A stretch of 38,315 nt of DNA from Undibacterium sp. (GTDB lineage Bacteria; Pseudomonadota; Gammaproteobacteria; Burkholderiales; Burkholderiaceae_D), in NCBI GenBank assembly GCA_025352365.1, contig JANXTO010000167.1, positions 1 to 38,315 of the forward strand, read 5' to 3'. The stretch's first letter is position 1. Every line of letters starts with the position of its first letter. Below are positions 1-9,845 of this stretch, piece after piece. A model generated the notes under the pieces. That model had not been told where the DNA came from. It ran no database searches and worked only from the letters and a program-made list of their open reading frames with translations. Position numbers and translations under genes: made by a program.

Positions 1-44
1 GTCTTATGGCAATATAGGCAGATTGAATAGAAGAGGCAATCACG

Positions 45-947
45 ATGCGTATTTTGATCACGGGTGGTACCGGTGTAATCGGGCAGCGCTTATGCCCAGC
101 GTTGTTGGCAGCGGGGCATGAGTTGACTGTATTAAGCCGCAGTCCAGCAAAGGTGCAGCGTTTGTGCGGTGCTGCGGTAAAGCCGATGGCGTCTTTGCAG
201 GAGTGGTCGCCGGCAGTCCATTTTGATGTTGTCATCAATCTTGCCGGCGAGCCGATTATTGATGCGCGCTGGACTGAAAAACGTAAGCAGTTATTGTTAG
301 ATAGCCGGGTCGCGCTGACCCGCGAGTTGGTCGCTTGCATGAAGCGTGCCGCACGAAAGCCAGCACTGTTTTTAAGCGGATCAGCGATTGGTTATTACGG
401 CGATACGGGTGATCGTATCATTGATGAAACGGCAGAGCTCGCTCAAGATTTTGGTGCCCATCTGTGCAGTGCATGGGAGCATGAAGCCAACCAAGCCAGT
501 GCGATGGGGATCAGAACAATACTCTTGCGTACCGGTCTGGTGTTCGACGCGCGCGGCGGCATGCTGCAAAAAATGCTGCTGCCGTTTAAGCTGGGTTTGG
601 CGACACGACTAGGGCAAGGTCGGCAATGGATGAGCTGGATACATATCGCCGATTACATCGATGCTGTTTTGTTTTTGCTGACCTATCCTGATGCTGAGGG
701 CGCGTTTAATATGGTGGCTCCGAATGCAGTGAGGAATGCCGAATTTACACAAACGCTCGCCAGAGTATTGCATCGTCCGGCTATCTTTGCTGCGCCTGCA
801 TGGCTGCTCAATACCGCCATGGGTGAGATGTCATTGCTGCTGTTGGGTGGTCAGCATGTTGTGCCAAAAAAATTGCAGGCACTTGGGTTTGCATTTAACT
901 ATCCAGGCTTAGACCATGCATTGCAAGCTTTAGTGACTGAGGGTTGA
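45..947 (+). CDS. TIGR01777-family NAD(P)-dependent epimerase (YfcH-like)
   Basis: This 300-residue protein is an extended short-chain dehydrogenase/reductase of the TIGR01777 (E. coli YfcH) family; its physiological substrate is not established. The Rossmann motif GGTGVIG is at residues 7-13, followed by the family signatures NLAGEPI (about 65-71), SGSAIGYYGDTGD (about 110-122) with the catalytic-type Tyr, and a C-terminal DUF1731-like section ending in the typical 'PKKLQALGF' pattern. Length is normal for the family (about 295-300). A purine-rich GAAGAGG lies 8-14 bases before the ATG. It is followed 48 bases later by the co-directional DTW gene. Family assignment is secure; function is not. 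Confidence 0.9.
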   Translation: MRILITGGTGVIGQRLCPALLAAGHELTVLSRSPAKVQRLCGAAVKPMASLQEWSPAVHFDVVINLAGEPIIDARWTEKRKQLLLDSRVALTRELVACMKRAARKPALFLSGSAIGYYGDTGDRIIDETAELAQDFGAHLCSAWEHEANQASAMGIRTILLRTGLVFDARGGMLQKMLLPFKLGLATRLGQGRQWMSWIHIADYIDAVLFLLTYPDAEGAFNMVAPNAVRNAEFTQTLARVLHRPAIFAAPAWLLNTAMGEMSLLLLGGQHVVPKKLQALGFAFNYPGLDHALQALVTEG

Positions 948-995
948 GCTGTAAAAAAATGTGTCTGAAAATAGTCAAAATTTGATAAAAATAAA

Positions 996-1691
996 ATGAA
1001 TGTAGCGACTAAATCCGGACTGGAATTAAGTATCCAGCAAGGTACAACCCACACTGCAAAGCGTAGCAGTTGTACGCGTTGTCTGCGTCCGCAAAGCACT
1101 TGTATTTGTCATTGGATTGTCGCTATTAATCCGCAAGTTGAGGTCGTGATTTTGCAGCATCCGCTAGAAGTACAAAATGCAAAAGGTAGCGCACGCTTGC
1201 TACATTTAAGTTTGACCGGAAGTCAAATTTGTATCGGTGAGAAATTTGAGGAATCTTTGCTCAAATCCTTATTGAATACCCCCGAAAAACACAGCATATT
1301 GCTGTACCCGGAAACGCCGCAAGATCAGACAGTAGGTGTGATGCCCGCGCGTGTTTTGGATGTTAGATTATCGGCGCAGCCTGACAAAATACGTTTGATC
1401 GTGCTGGATGGCACCTGGCGTAAAAGTCGAAAAATGTTATACCTTAATCCGCTGCTGCAAACATTGCCTCGTCTGCCTTTGCGGGACACGGCAACGTCGT
1501 TATACCGGATTCGCAAAGCACATAAACCGGATCAGCTTTCTAGTTTGGAAGCGACTTGTTATGCATTGATGATGTTGGAGAATACATCGGAAAAGTACCA
1601 GCCTTTGCTGGATGTATTTGATGGGTTTGTAGGGCAGCAAGAAGCACTTAAGGCATCGCATAATTTTGCTTCCGATGCTGTTTTGATTTAA
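996..1691 (+). CDS. DTW-domain tRNA-uridine aminocarboxypropyltransferase
   Basis: DTW proteins (E. coli TapT/YfiP and relatives) transfer the 3-amino-3-carboxypropyl group of S-adenosylmethionine to a uridine in tRNA. The 231-residue product has the N-terminal metal-binding cysteines C26, C29, C36 and C38 (CTRC...CIC), the signature DGTW at 138-141 followed by RKSRKML, and the YRIRKAHKPDQLSSLEA block starting at 160. It is slightly longer at both ends than the core fold. No strong ribosome site precedes the ATG; the region is A-rich. It converges with the diguanylate cyclase gene, whose stop lies 8 bases away, and no terminator is visible between them. I leave the symbol blank because several DTW paralogues exist. 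Confidence 0.88.
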   Translation: MNVATKSGLELSIQQGTTHTAKRSSCTRCLRPQSTCICHWIVAINPQVEVVILQHPLEVQNAKGSARLLHLSLTGSQICIGEKFEESLLKSLLNTPEKHSILLYPETPQDQTVGVMPARVLDVRLSAQPDKIRLIVLDGTWRKSRKMLYLNPLLQTLPRLPLRDTATSLYRIRKAHKPDQLSSLEATCYALMMLENTSEKYQPLLDVFDGFVGQQEALKASHNFASDAVLI

Positions 1692-1699
1692 GTTTTTAG

Positions 1700-3619
1700 C
1701 TAATTTAATCCCTCTGATGCCTCACCTCTGCGCACACAATGTTTGCCGCCTTGCTTGCCGGCATACATCGCGGCATCGGCACGTTTAAGCAAGCTGATCG
1801 GATCATGCCCATCCTGTGGTGCCAGCGCGTAGCCTATGGTTAAGCCGACGCTGCAAGTTTGCTCGCTTAAGATAAACGGACTGTCAAAAGCATCCAGCAA
1901 TTTAAGTCCCAGATCGTTTGCTTGCTGTACGTTATTGAGCCCACTCGACATGACCACAAATTCATCCCCACCGAGTCGTGAGACAAGATCTGAGGTGCGC
2001 AAATTAGCTTGCAAGCGTTTGGCAACAGCGATCAGTAGTTCGTCGCCGATGTCGTGACCGTATTGATCATTGACTTGTTTAAAGCCATCCAGATCGAGCA
2101 TATATACGGCGAGAATTTTTTCTGCGGATGCTTGTGGCAATAGGTTGCCCAGGCTGGTATTTAAGCCACGTCGGTTAGGTAGTCCTGTTAATGGATCGGT
2201 ATGTGCTAACGAATGCATGGTGTCACGTTCTTTACTCACGTTTTGGGCTTCCATATGGATCGCTTTGGTACGTAAGCCAAGTACGCGCATAAAAATCAAC
2301 ATGTCAAAAGTTGCGCCAAACTGGAATGAGTGCATGGTCCAAAAATTAGCCGGAATTTGTCCTTGAATAACCCCGATGAGGATCGCGGTGGTGATGAAAT
2401 AAACCGCCCAGCCGCTTAAGAAATACATCCCGACTTTATCGCCTCTGCGGGCACGGGTGATTGCGCCCGGTATGCCAAGTACAGCGGGCGCTAGGCCTAA
2501 AGTGCTGATGATGGCTGTGACCGTGTAAATATTGATCAGATCAAACGTGTAAAGCACGGCAAAAAAGACGGTCAGGCACGCGCCTGTTTTCATTAAAAAA
2601 CCAAAGTGCCGATAGCGATCTTTACTCTGTAAAGCCTGCTCGATAAATAGAAACGATCCACAGGCAGCGATCAATGCAGATAGGCCGCCTGCATGGAGTT
2701 CCATCCACACATTGTCGGTCCAGACGTACTGCGCGCCCACACCAAATTGCAGTAAAGAAAATAGTAAGCTGCCGGAGATTAGCAGGGCGTATTTAATAAA
2801 CAGATATTCGCGCAGACTAAACCATTGAGCAACGCTGTAGAGCAAAAGACAAAGTGCGATACCAGTCAAAATGCCTTGCAGCATTTGCTCGTCCATTGCG
2901 CGTGCATGGAAGGTGGAGGGCTTGCTCAGGGTGATCGGCAAGATCATCGGGCCTATCGTTTCTATCCGCATAAACATCACGTAGTCCAAGCCTGGTTGTA
3001 GCCGTAAATCGGAGGCGTGAGAGCGGCTGGTGATCGGGCGTTGGGAATAGGGTTGCATATTTCCTAGCAGCCGATGTTGCACCATATCTTGGTCTTGCAT
3101 CAGATAGACATCAATTTTGTTCAGGACAGGATAGTCAATGTCAAAAGCCCACAAGCCATCACCATTGGCGGCAACAGTTAAGGGCAGGCGTAACCAAACG
3201 ACATCTTTGCGCAAGCCCAGGGTATCCTTTGCTGTCAGGGGGATGGTGAATTGATTGCTCAGCGCGATGACGTCATTTAGGCTTAGTTTGCCGCTGGCAT
3301 CTGGCAAGAAGGTGATTGCAGACCATGCATGGATCAGCGGAGTGCTATCGGTTAGCAGCAGCGGTGCTGTTTGCTGGGTTGTTTGGTGATTGCTAATGGT
3401 TTTTCTGAGTTTGCCTGGGTCACTGGCCGGACTCTGAGCAAACGCGGAATTTATGGCGCCTGCCGAACTTATATTGGTATTGTCACCAACATAGCCCAAG
3501 CTGAGTGCAGCAAGCAAAATGAATAAAATACAGTGACGCAGCACCTGAAATTGGTGCATTGAAGGATGCCGGTGCTTAGGCAATAAGGACTTAGCAAATC
3601 TATGCAATTTACTTGTCAT
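1700..3619 (-). CDS. 7TMR-DISM membrane diguanylate cyclase (GGDEF)
   Basis: This 639-residue inner-membrane enzyme is predicted to make cyclic di-GMP from two GTP. A leader/transmembrane stretch (about 28-42) precedes a periplasmic 7TMR-DISMED2-like sensor region (about 85-230), then seven hydrophobic segments (about 245-450, 7TMR-DISM_7TM) and a C-terminal GGDEF domain (about 465-630). The active site GGDEF is at 550-554 with the GTP/Mg loop DLDGFKQVND at 509-518. An RxxD (541-544) sits exactly five residues before GGDEF, so the product-inhibition I-site appears intact. It stands alone, converging with the DTW gene. The start has no clear Shine-Dalgarno; M21 is an alternative. The DISM ligand is unknown (carbohydrate-like in family theory). 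Confidence 0.9.
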   Translation of the reverse strand: MTSKLHRFAKSLLPKHRHPSMHQFQVLRHCILFILLAALSLGYVGDNTNISSAGAINSAFAQSPASDPGKLRKTISNHQTTQQTAPLLLTDSTPLIHAWSAITFLPDASGKLSLNDVIALSNQFTIPLTAKDTLGLRKDVVWLRLPLTVAANGDGLWAFDIDYPVLNKIDVYLMQDQDMVQHRLLGNMQPYSQRPITSRSHASDLRLQPGLDYVMFMRIETIGPMILPITLSKPSTFHARAMDEQMLQGILTGIALCLLLYSVAQWFSLREYLFIKYALLISGSLLFSLLQFGVGAQYVWTDNVWMELHAGGLSALIAACGSFLFIEQALQSKDRYRHFGFLMKTGACLTVFFAVLYTFDLINIYTVTAIISTLGLAPAVLGIPGAITRARRGDKVGMYFLSGWAVYFITTAILIGVIQGQIPANFWTMHSFQFGATFDMLIFMRVLGLRTKAIHMEAQNVSKERDTMHSLAHTDPLTGLPNRRGLNTSLGNLLPQASAEKILAVYMLDLDGFKQVNDQYGHDIGDELLIAVAKRLQANLRTSDLVSRLGGDEFVVMSSGLNNVQQANDLGLKLLDAFDSPFILSEQTCSVGLTIGYALAPQDGHDPISLLKRADAAMYAGKQGGKHCVRRGEASEGLN

Positions 3620-4134
3620 GAGTTGCAGATGGATGCGGCAAAAAGGCCAGTGAGAACAAGTACGTCAGTTCAGCGGAAAACCAAGTTAAGAGTATCGTGT
3701 CGCTGAGGTTTTTCTGTCAAGCAGCATTTTTGCCAAAATCGCAGCGAATATTGTCGTGTTAACCACTCGTCATCCCTCAAAGCCTTGTCGATAAAATAAG
3801 TTCATTCTGTCGCTTGTAGATGTTTTGGGATGAACTAAAATCGCTTCCACAACTCTGCTCAGGATGACGCAACGTATCTTGATGCAGGCTGCGGATTGTA
3901 TAGATACTTTGGGTGAGTATATTTATATTGTCCATACAATCATTGGACTATAAGGTATTTTTCATAAAAAATCGTGGGAGTATATGAGTAATTACTACTG
4001 TTAGCATATGGGAATGGGCGAAATCTAGCTACTTGATCTCGCCCGTCTCGCCCTGACTTGCATTGCTCCGCATCCCCTTTTTTACCTTCTTCGTGTCTCC
4101 CTGGCGTTGCCCCTCTGTTTATGCAAAGCCTGAC
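3620..4134. other. Intergenic region holding repeat copy 1
   Basis: This gap lies between the start of the diguanylate cyclase gene and the downstream end of the CruF/oxygenase fusion gene. I see no gene. It contains one copy of the 84-bp dispersed element (3901-3985) and an imperfect hairpin GGGCGAAATC/GATCTCGCCC (4016-4025 and 4035-4044, 9-base loop, one mismatch). The hairpin lacks a T-run on either side, so I do not call it a terminator. Confidence 0.6.
3901..3985 (-). repeat. 84-bp dispersed palindromic element, copy 1
   Basis: Reverse-oriented copy, 85 bp. On the minus strand it starts ATATACTCCC, has AT-rich filler, then ATAGTCCA (offset 35; one mismatch to ATTGTCCA), ATGATTGT, ATGGACAAT, TAAATATACTCACC and a degenerate right end AAGTATCTA. 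It is the most diverged copy at its right end. It lies about 150 bp beyond the extended reading frame of the fusion gene and about 280 bp upstream of the diguanylate cyclase start. Confidence 0.85.
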
Positions 4135-4248
4135 TTAACTTGCTGTGGAAGGGGGCTGATCTTTGTCGACGGCATCTGTTGTTGCATGCTTATTTACAGG
4201 CTTAGTTTCTGACTGATCTTCTGCCTTAGTATCTACTTTAGTGTCTTA
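4135..4248 (-). other. In-frame coding-like tail after the fusion gene's stop codon
   Basis: Past the TAA at 4246-4248 the same frame stays open for 36 codons to a TAA at 4135-4137. The translation begins DTKVDTKAEDQSETKP and ends DKDQPPSTAS, a hydrophilic Lys/Asp/Thr-rich stretch that continues the SKPATK before the stop. This looks like a low-complexity C-terminal tail that was cut by a nonsense change, or that is reached by read-through. A sequencing error is the simplest alternative. Confidence 0.4.
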
Positions 4249-6480
4249 CTTAGTTGCAGGTTTGCTCAAACGCGCTTCTAAAGCGTTCATCCATGCAGGT
4301 GCTTTGGGGTCGGTTTGCCAGTCTGCCATCGTTGAATTTACCGAATATAAAAGATGCTCAGGCAGTTTTAAAGGACGCGTCTGATCCATCAGAATCTTGC
4401 TCATCAATTGCTTGCCCAGCAGGCGAGTAATCAAGCGTGAGATTGAGAACTCTGGCAATAACAGCCGCACCACGGTATCGATCATCCTGATCAGTAACAT
4501 ACCCAAACTAAACACCATACGCGACAGCAAAGACACCCGACCATCAACACCAATATCTTTTGCTGTTCTGGTGCCGCATAAATAACGTGTCATTAACACC
4601 GGAAAAGGTTTAATCAAGCGGATAGGGATAATTGCTTCCATCGTATTCATTAATGCTATACCAAGGCCGGGGCGAGGATCGGGGTCAATCGGATCTGCGC
4701 GACCACGGGCTTGCATCTGATTGAACAGGGCTTCGGCTTGTTCCATATTCTCCGCCATGAGTTCGCGCTGAATCCCTAAGATGTGCCCGACGACATTCCA
4801 TGTATGCAAATAGGCCAGTTCATCTTCTGACGCCAATCCCAGACCTAGCGTACGCAAACTACGTAAAAATACATAACCAAAGGTGAGTAAGGTATATGCC
4901 AACTCTTCCTGATTACAGGGCAGACCGTCTTCGCCTAACCTCCAGCCATGCGAGAACAGTGCCTGGTACATATTGTTGGAGGTCTCTGGCAATGCGCCCG
5001 CGGCTAGTGGCGGTATGACGCCGGCACCATTTTGATTTTGATGATTGCCCAATGCCAGCACCAGATCGGCGGGATTGCCATGCAAAATCAAGTTACGTAT
5101 GGTGGCGTGAATCAGGCGTACTTTAAGGATCTGTGCGACACCGCTGCCGTCTGGTTTGGTCAACCCACCCGCCAACATGACAGGGAAGATCATCGCAGCA
5201 GTGGAGCGTACCCGGTACTCAGTGTGTTTCTCTAATTGCCCTGCGATATGCAACACCGTCGACAGGTCGGGTATGACATAGCATTGCGGTAGGCTAGAGC
5301 AAAAAAGCAAAGAGCACGACAACATACCGTAGTCGATAAACAAGGTCTCGGTACGATGTATTTGCGCCAGATCTGCCCATGGCGGTAGCGCACGCCCTTC
5401 GTGCAGATAGCTTTGTAAGTTGGCGCTGATCTCTACGGGGGTAGCAGGGTTGGCAGGCGTCCAATTATAAATGGAGGCATTGGATTGCCATTGGTCAAAC
5501 TGCTGGTTGATGATGCCGATTTTTTGCCAGTGCGTGGCATGTACGCGCAAAAAATCGACGCCAGTCGATGCATCCCATGGACCTAGAATCGTAGCAATCG
5601 TATTGTCCGCTAAAGGGTCGGCCTGATACTGCGCTTGATCTAATTGGGCGTCACTTACTTTACTTTCGGAAGGCGGCACAGGTTCAATCGTCCATTGCCA
5701 CCAGCCGGCAAAAGCACACAGCAACGGTATCCCCATGACAAACACCGTCATGCTACGGATTTCTACCGGATAGCCTAGCAATAATTGGAAAATCATCCCA
5801 CTGGCGTATAAACCCATCGGCAACAGCGCCTCTTGTTTACTAAAGGCCACACCCGGCTTTTTAATCGCATCCCGGGTGGACAGGCGGAAGGTTAGTAAAA
5901 TCATCGATGACACAAATACCCAGCCAAAAAATCCCTGTATGGTTTCGCCAAACCACCAGCCATCAGTTTTGGTCATGATCCAGGCTTTGAGTACGAATAC
6001 CATATACGGGTCTGCACCCAGATCAAAAGCGGTGACCAGCATCGCTGCTAAAAACGACATAAACAATATATTGCCGGAAGCGGAGGAAGTGTCCAGCGGC
6101 GTACGCCAGACAATCAGATTACTGATTACATAACAAGAATAAGTCAGCGCAAACCACATTAGCGGGATCACCATCGGCACATCACCTAAGCGCCAGCCCA
6201 GTACCTCGGTGTAGGTGTAGCTACCAAAAAACCAGCCATGTGATGCCCCCATTTGCTCGGCAAACCAGCCAAAACTCAGAGCAATCGCGACAAACTTGAG
6301 TGCTGCTTTGGCACCAAGCAAATGGATGGCATTAGCCCAACATATTGCAAACATGAGAACAGAGCTACAAACAATCGCAATCGTAGTGTCGTTGTGGGTG
6401 CGTAAAGCGGTAGCAATTAAAAAACCTGCGAATAGAAAGTAACTAATAGCGGGTAGACGTGCTGACAGTGATTTCATCAT
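4246..6480 (-). CDS. CruF-like carotenoid membrane domain fused to MpaB/latex-clearing-type oxygenase
   Basis: This 744-residue protein has two parts. Residues 1-265 form about seven membrane helices with signatures of the CruF/DUF422 carotenoid-biosynthesis family (hydration of carotenoid ends): GWFAEQMGASHGWFFGSYTY (71-90), GDVPMVIPLMW (99-109), and FDLGADPYMV with W/D residues (152-175). Residues about 290-740 resemble the DUF2236/MpaB-like and latex-clearing-protein haem b oxygenase domain: VRLIHATIRN (454-463), where H458 would be the axial haem ligand by analogy with Lcp, and HTWNVVGHILGI (559-570). The start is one of two adjacent ATGs with a weak AGAGCC site. It stands alone between groEL and a diguanylate cyclase gene. 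Substrate unknown; a carotenoid or other polyprene is a reasonable inference. The stop is in-frame with a coding-like tail (see 4135-4248). Confidence 0.75.
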   Translation of the reverse strand: MMKSLSARLPAISYFLFAGFLIATALRTHNDTTIAIVCSSVLMFAICWANAIHLLGAKAALKFVAIALSFGWFAEQMGASHGWFFGSYTYTEVLGWRLGDVPMVIPLMWFALTYSCYVISNLIVWRTPLDTSSASGNILFMSFLAAMLVTAFDLGADPYMVFVLKAWIMTKTDGWWFGETIQGFFGWVFVSSMILLTFRLSTRDAIKKPGVAFSKQEALLPMGLYASGMIFQLLLGYPVEIRSMTVFVMGIPLLCAFAGWWQWTIEPVPPSESKVSDAQLDQAQYQADPLADNTIATILGPWDASTGVDFLRVHATHWQKIGIINQQFDQWQSNASIYNWTPANPATPVEISANLQSYLHEGRALPPWADLAQIHRTETLFIDYGMLSCSLLFCSSLPQCYVIPDLSTVLHIAGQLEKHTEYRVRSTAAMIFPVMLAGGLTKPDGSGVAQILKVRLIHATIRNLILHGNPADLVLALGNHQNQNGAGVIPPLAAGALPETSNNMYQALFSHGWRLGEDGLPCNQEELAYTLLTFGYVFLRSLRTLGLGLASEDELAYLHTWNVVGHILGIQRELMAENMEQAEALFNQMQARGRADPIDPDPRPGLGIALMNTMEAIIPIRLIKPFPVLMTRYLCGTRTAKDIGVDGRVSLLSRMVFSLGMLLIRMIDTVVRLLLPEFSISRLITRLLGKQLMSKILMDQTRPLKLPEHLLYSVNSTMADWQTDPKAPAWMNALEARLSKPATK

Positions 6481-6771
6481 GGCTCTATGGTCTTGTAAGT
6501 CGTTATTGAAATAATGTCCGGACTTGCAGCAAACTACTTTTGCGTCACTCGGTTAGCAACTTTGCTTAAGCCCTACATCTGAACACGGATGAGAATGCAT
6601 TAGAGAAATCTTAAGTTGTACAAGTATAAATTTCTCTGTTAAGAATATTACTCTAAGAACATTATTTATTTTCCACAGATTGACGTTGTATTTACACAGA
6701 TGCGTTGTCTTGCTTGAATAGTTTTATCCTCTTTTGATTTGCCTGGTACGGCATGGAATATCCTAAAATAA

Positions 6772-6855
6772 ATATACTCCCCATTAATTTATAAAAAATA
6801 TGCTTATTGTCCAATGATTATATGGACAATTTAAATATACCTACTACGAGTATAT
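6772..6855 (+). repeat. 84-bp dispersed palindromic element, copy 2
   Basis: Forward-oriented, 84 bp, close to the consensus. The left end ATATACTCCCC is followed by AT-rich filler, ATTGTCCA at offset 35, ATGATTAT, ATGGACAAT, TTAAATATAC and the right end CTACTACGAGTATAT. Outer arms ATATACTC/GAGTATAT and inner arms ATTGTCCA/TGGACAAT are both perfect. It lies about 175 bp downstream of the groEL stop, beyond its terminator, and about 290 bp upstream of the fusion gene start. Confidence 0.9.
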
Positions 6856-6924
6856 TTATTATTAGGTTGCAGTTGTATGGCTTCGTACCATCCTCCAACT
6901 CTGTACACAGTTAATCTTACAAAA

Positions 6925-6962
6925 TAAAAAAAGCTCCACAGTTTTCACTGTGAAGCTTTTTT
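6925..6962 (-). terminator. Rho-independent terminator of groEL
   Basis: An 11-bp stem (AGCTCCACAGT 6932-6942 with ACTGTGAAGCT 6947-6957, one G-T wobble) with a four-base loop is flanked by an A-run on the left and a T-run on the right. Read on the minus strand, it is a classic hairpin followed by a U-tract about 70 bp after the groEL stop. The symmetry makes it potentially bidirectional. Confidence 0.9.
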
Positions 6963-7029
6963 ACTTAGCTTTTGCTTAACTGATGTGGCGTATTGCACGC
7001 CACGTTCAGTGATGTTATTCCTTGCGGAA

Positions 7030-8724
<1,695 letters not shown>

Positions 8725-8762
8725 TTACATCGTAAATAACAGACTGAATTACAAAAAATGAA

Positions 8763-9053
8763 TTACTTCTGAACGACTGCGAAAACGTCTTCTTCGCGCA
8801 TGACCAGAACTTCATTGCCGTCAACTTTGACTGCTTGACCAGAATATTTGCCAAACAGGACGCGGTCGCCCACTTTGACTTCTAATGGACGTACTTTGCC
8901 GTCGTCGAGTTGTTTGCCGTTACCAACCGCCAAAACTTCACCTTGATCTGGTTTTTCAGCCGCCGCGTCAGGCAATACGATACCAGATGCTGTTTTTGTT
9001 TCTTGATCCAGACGCTTGACGATAATACGGTCGTGCAGGGGACGAAGGTTCAT
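8763..9053 (-). CDS. groES: 10-kDa co-chaperonin GroES
   Basis: The 96-residue heptameric lid of the GroEL chamber. It starts [14 protein letters not shown], contains the mobile-loop region [18 protein letters not shown] (about 17-34) and the conserved [12 protein letters not shown] (about 62-73), and ends with the typical [11 protein letters not shown] perfect AAGGAG lies 6-11 bases before the ATG. It is the first gene of the groES-groEL operon. Heat-shock control by HrcA is inferred from the CIRCE box upstream. Confidence 0.99.
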   Translation of the reverse strand: MNLRPLHDRIIVKRLDQETKTASGIVLPDAAAEKPDQGEVLAVGNGKQLDDGKVRPLEVKVGDRVLFGKYSGQAVKVDGNEVLVMREEDVFAVVQK

Positions 9054-9206
9054 ACAAACTCCTTGTGATTAGCTAAAAGTAGCAATGGTTTTACAAAATA
9101 ATGTAAGACACTGTGCTGCGATCCTCTGCAGCGTTACCGGTGTCTCACGGACAAAGATAATATTTAAATAATAATTACTAAAAAAATAAGTATAAGTCAG
9201 AGATTG

Positions 9207-9233
9207 TTAGCACTCTCTCCCGACGAGTGCTAA
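9207..9233 (-). promoter_or_regulatory. CIRCE operator (HrcA-binding site) of groES-groEL
   Basis: TTAGCACTC, nine spacer bases, then GAGTGCTAA is an exact match to the CIRCE inverted repeat bound by the HrcA repressor. It lies about 155 bp upstream of the groES start, which implies a long leader or a promoter overlapping the box. I could not identify a sigma-32 promoter with confidence. Confidence 0.95.
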
Positions 9234-9605
9234 TTATATGGGCGGAAGACATCTATTTCAAGGCTGATTGAAGTGAAATATTAAAAATACTCTAATAATC
9301 AGATGCTTATCGATGATTAATCCATAGTTGGATTTCTCTGAATTGATTTAATTTAACCTGAACACAGCATTTGGATGGGTAGATTTACCTCAACGGGAGG
9401 CTCAGAGTTATGGCGCAAGTGGACTGTTTAGCTAATTAGCTTACAAACGATCAGCTTGCAAACAAGTATCGACACGTAGATGTTGAGTGTGGAATTTAGC
9501 AAAATCATAGAAAATAAATTTTGCCAGATGCTGGCTCGGATAATTTAAGTTGATTATTGCAATTCCTTACAATATAGTAAGGATTATCAACTACAGGAGC
9601 TCATC
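9234..9605. other. Intergenic region between CIRCE and the toxin-antitoxin pair
   Basis: This stretch separates the groE control region from the divergently oriented antitoxin gene. No gene is visible. It contains a near-perfect direct repeat AGCTTRCAAAC (9438-9448 and 9453-9463, 15-bp period) of unknown meaning, and the putative antitoxin promoter/operator at 9545-9582. Confidence 0.5.
9545..9582 (+). promoter_or_regulatory. Putative promoter and autoregulatory palindrome of the antitoxin gene
   Basis: A perfect inverted repeat CCTTAC-AATATA-GTAAGG (9565-9582) lies 23 bases before the antitoxin ATG and overlaps a candidate -10 TACAAT (9568-9573). A weak -35 TTAAGT (9545-9550) lies 17 bases upstream. 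AbrB-type antitoxins usually bind palindromes at their own promoter, so this is the natural operator candidate. The prediction rests on position and symmetry only. Confidence 0.45.
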
Positions 9606-9845
9606 ATGGCAACAGCAACATTAACCTCAAAGGGACAAGTTACTATCCCAGTATCCGTGCGTGTTGCTCTTGGGCTTGATACGGGAAGTCGAGTAGAGTT
9701 TGTCGATAAAGGCAATGGGCAGTTTGCTATTGTGCCGGCAACAAGCTCCGTCAAAGCGCTGAAAGGTATCTTAAGCAAGCCAACCAAATCAATATCAATT
9801 GAGGATATGAATGCCGCAATTGAGCATGCTGCAGGTAAACGATGA
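9606..9845 (+). CDS. AbrB/SpoVT-type antitoxin (VapB-like)
   Basis: The 79-residue product has an N-terminal swapped-hairpin AbrB/MazE DNA-binding domain: ATLTSKGQVTIPVSVR (4-19) then LGLDTGSRVEFVDKGNGQF. The C-terminal half (about 48-79) would be the toxin-wrapping segment. AGGAG lies 6-10 bases before the ATG. Its stop overlaps the toxin start in ATGA, so the two are translationally coupled. The protein should neutralise the PIN toxin and repress the operon. Confidence 0.88.
   Translation: MATATLTSKGQVTIPVSVRVALGLDTGSRVEFVDKGNGQFAIVPATSSVKALKGILSKPTKSISIEDMNAAIEHAAGKR

Larger units (their letters stand above)
6481..7029. other. Intergenic region between groEL and the fusion gene
   Basis: This 549-bp gap carries the groEL terminator (6925-6962) and one copy of the 84-bp dispersed element (6772-6855). 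The remaining sequence, 6481-6770, is AT-rich and presumably holds the promoter of the fusion gene. I could not pick a convincing -35/-10 pair and see no gene. Confidence 0.6.

Noticed and set aside
4016-4044. Hairpin GGGCGAAATC/GATCTCGCCC as a terminator of the fusion gene
   Set aside because: It has a mismatch and no T-run on either side; it is about 90 bp past the extended frame, so I only mention it in the region note.
9438-9463. Direct repeat AGCTTRCAAAC, two units 15 bp apart, as an operator
   Set aside because: Only two short units, far from either start codon and without a recognised binding motif; could be chance.
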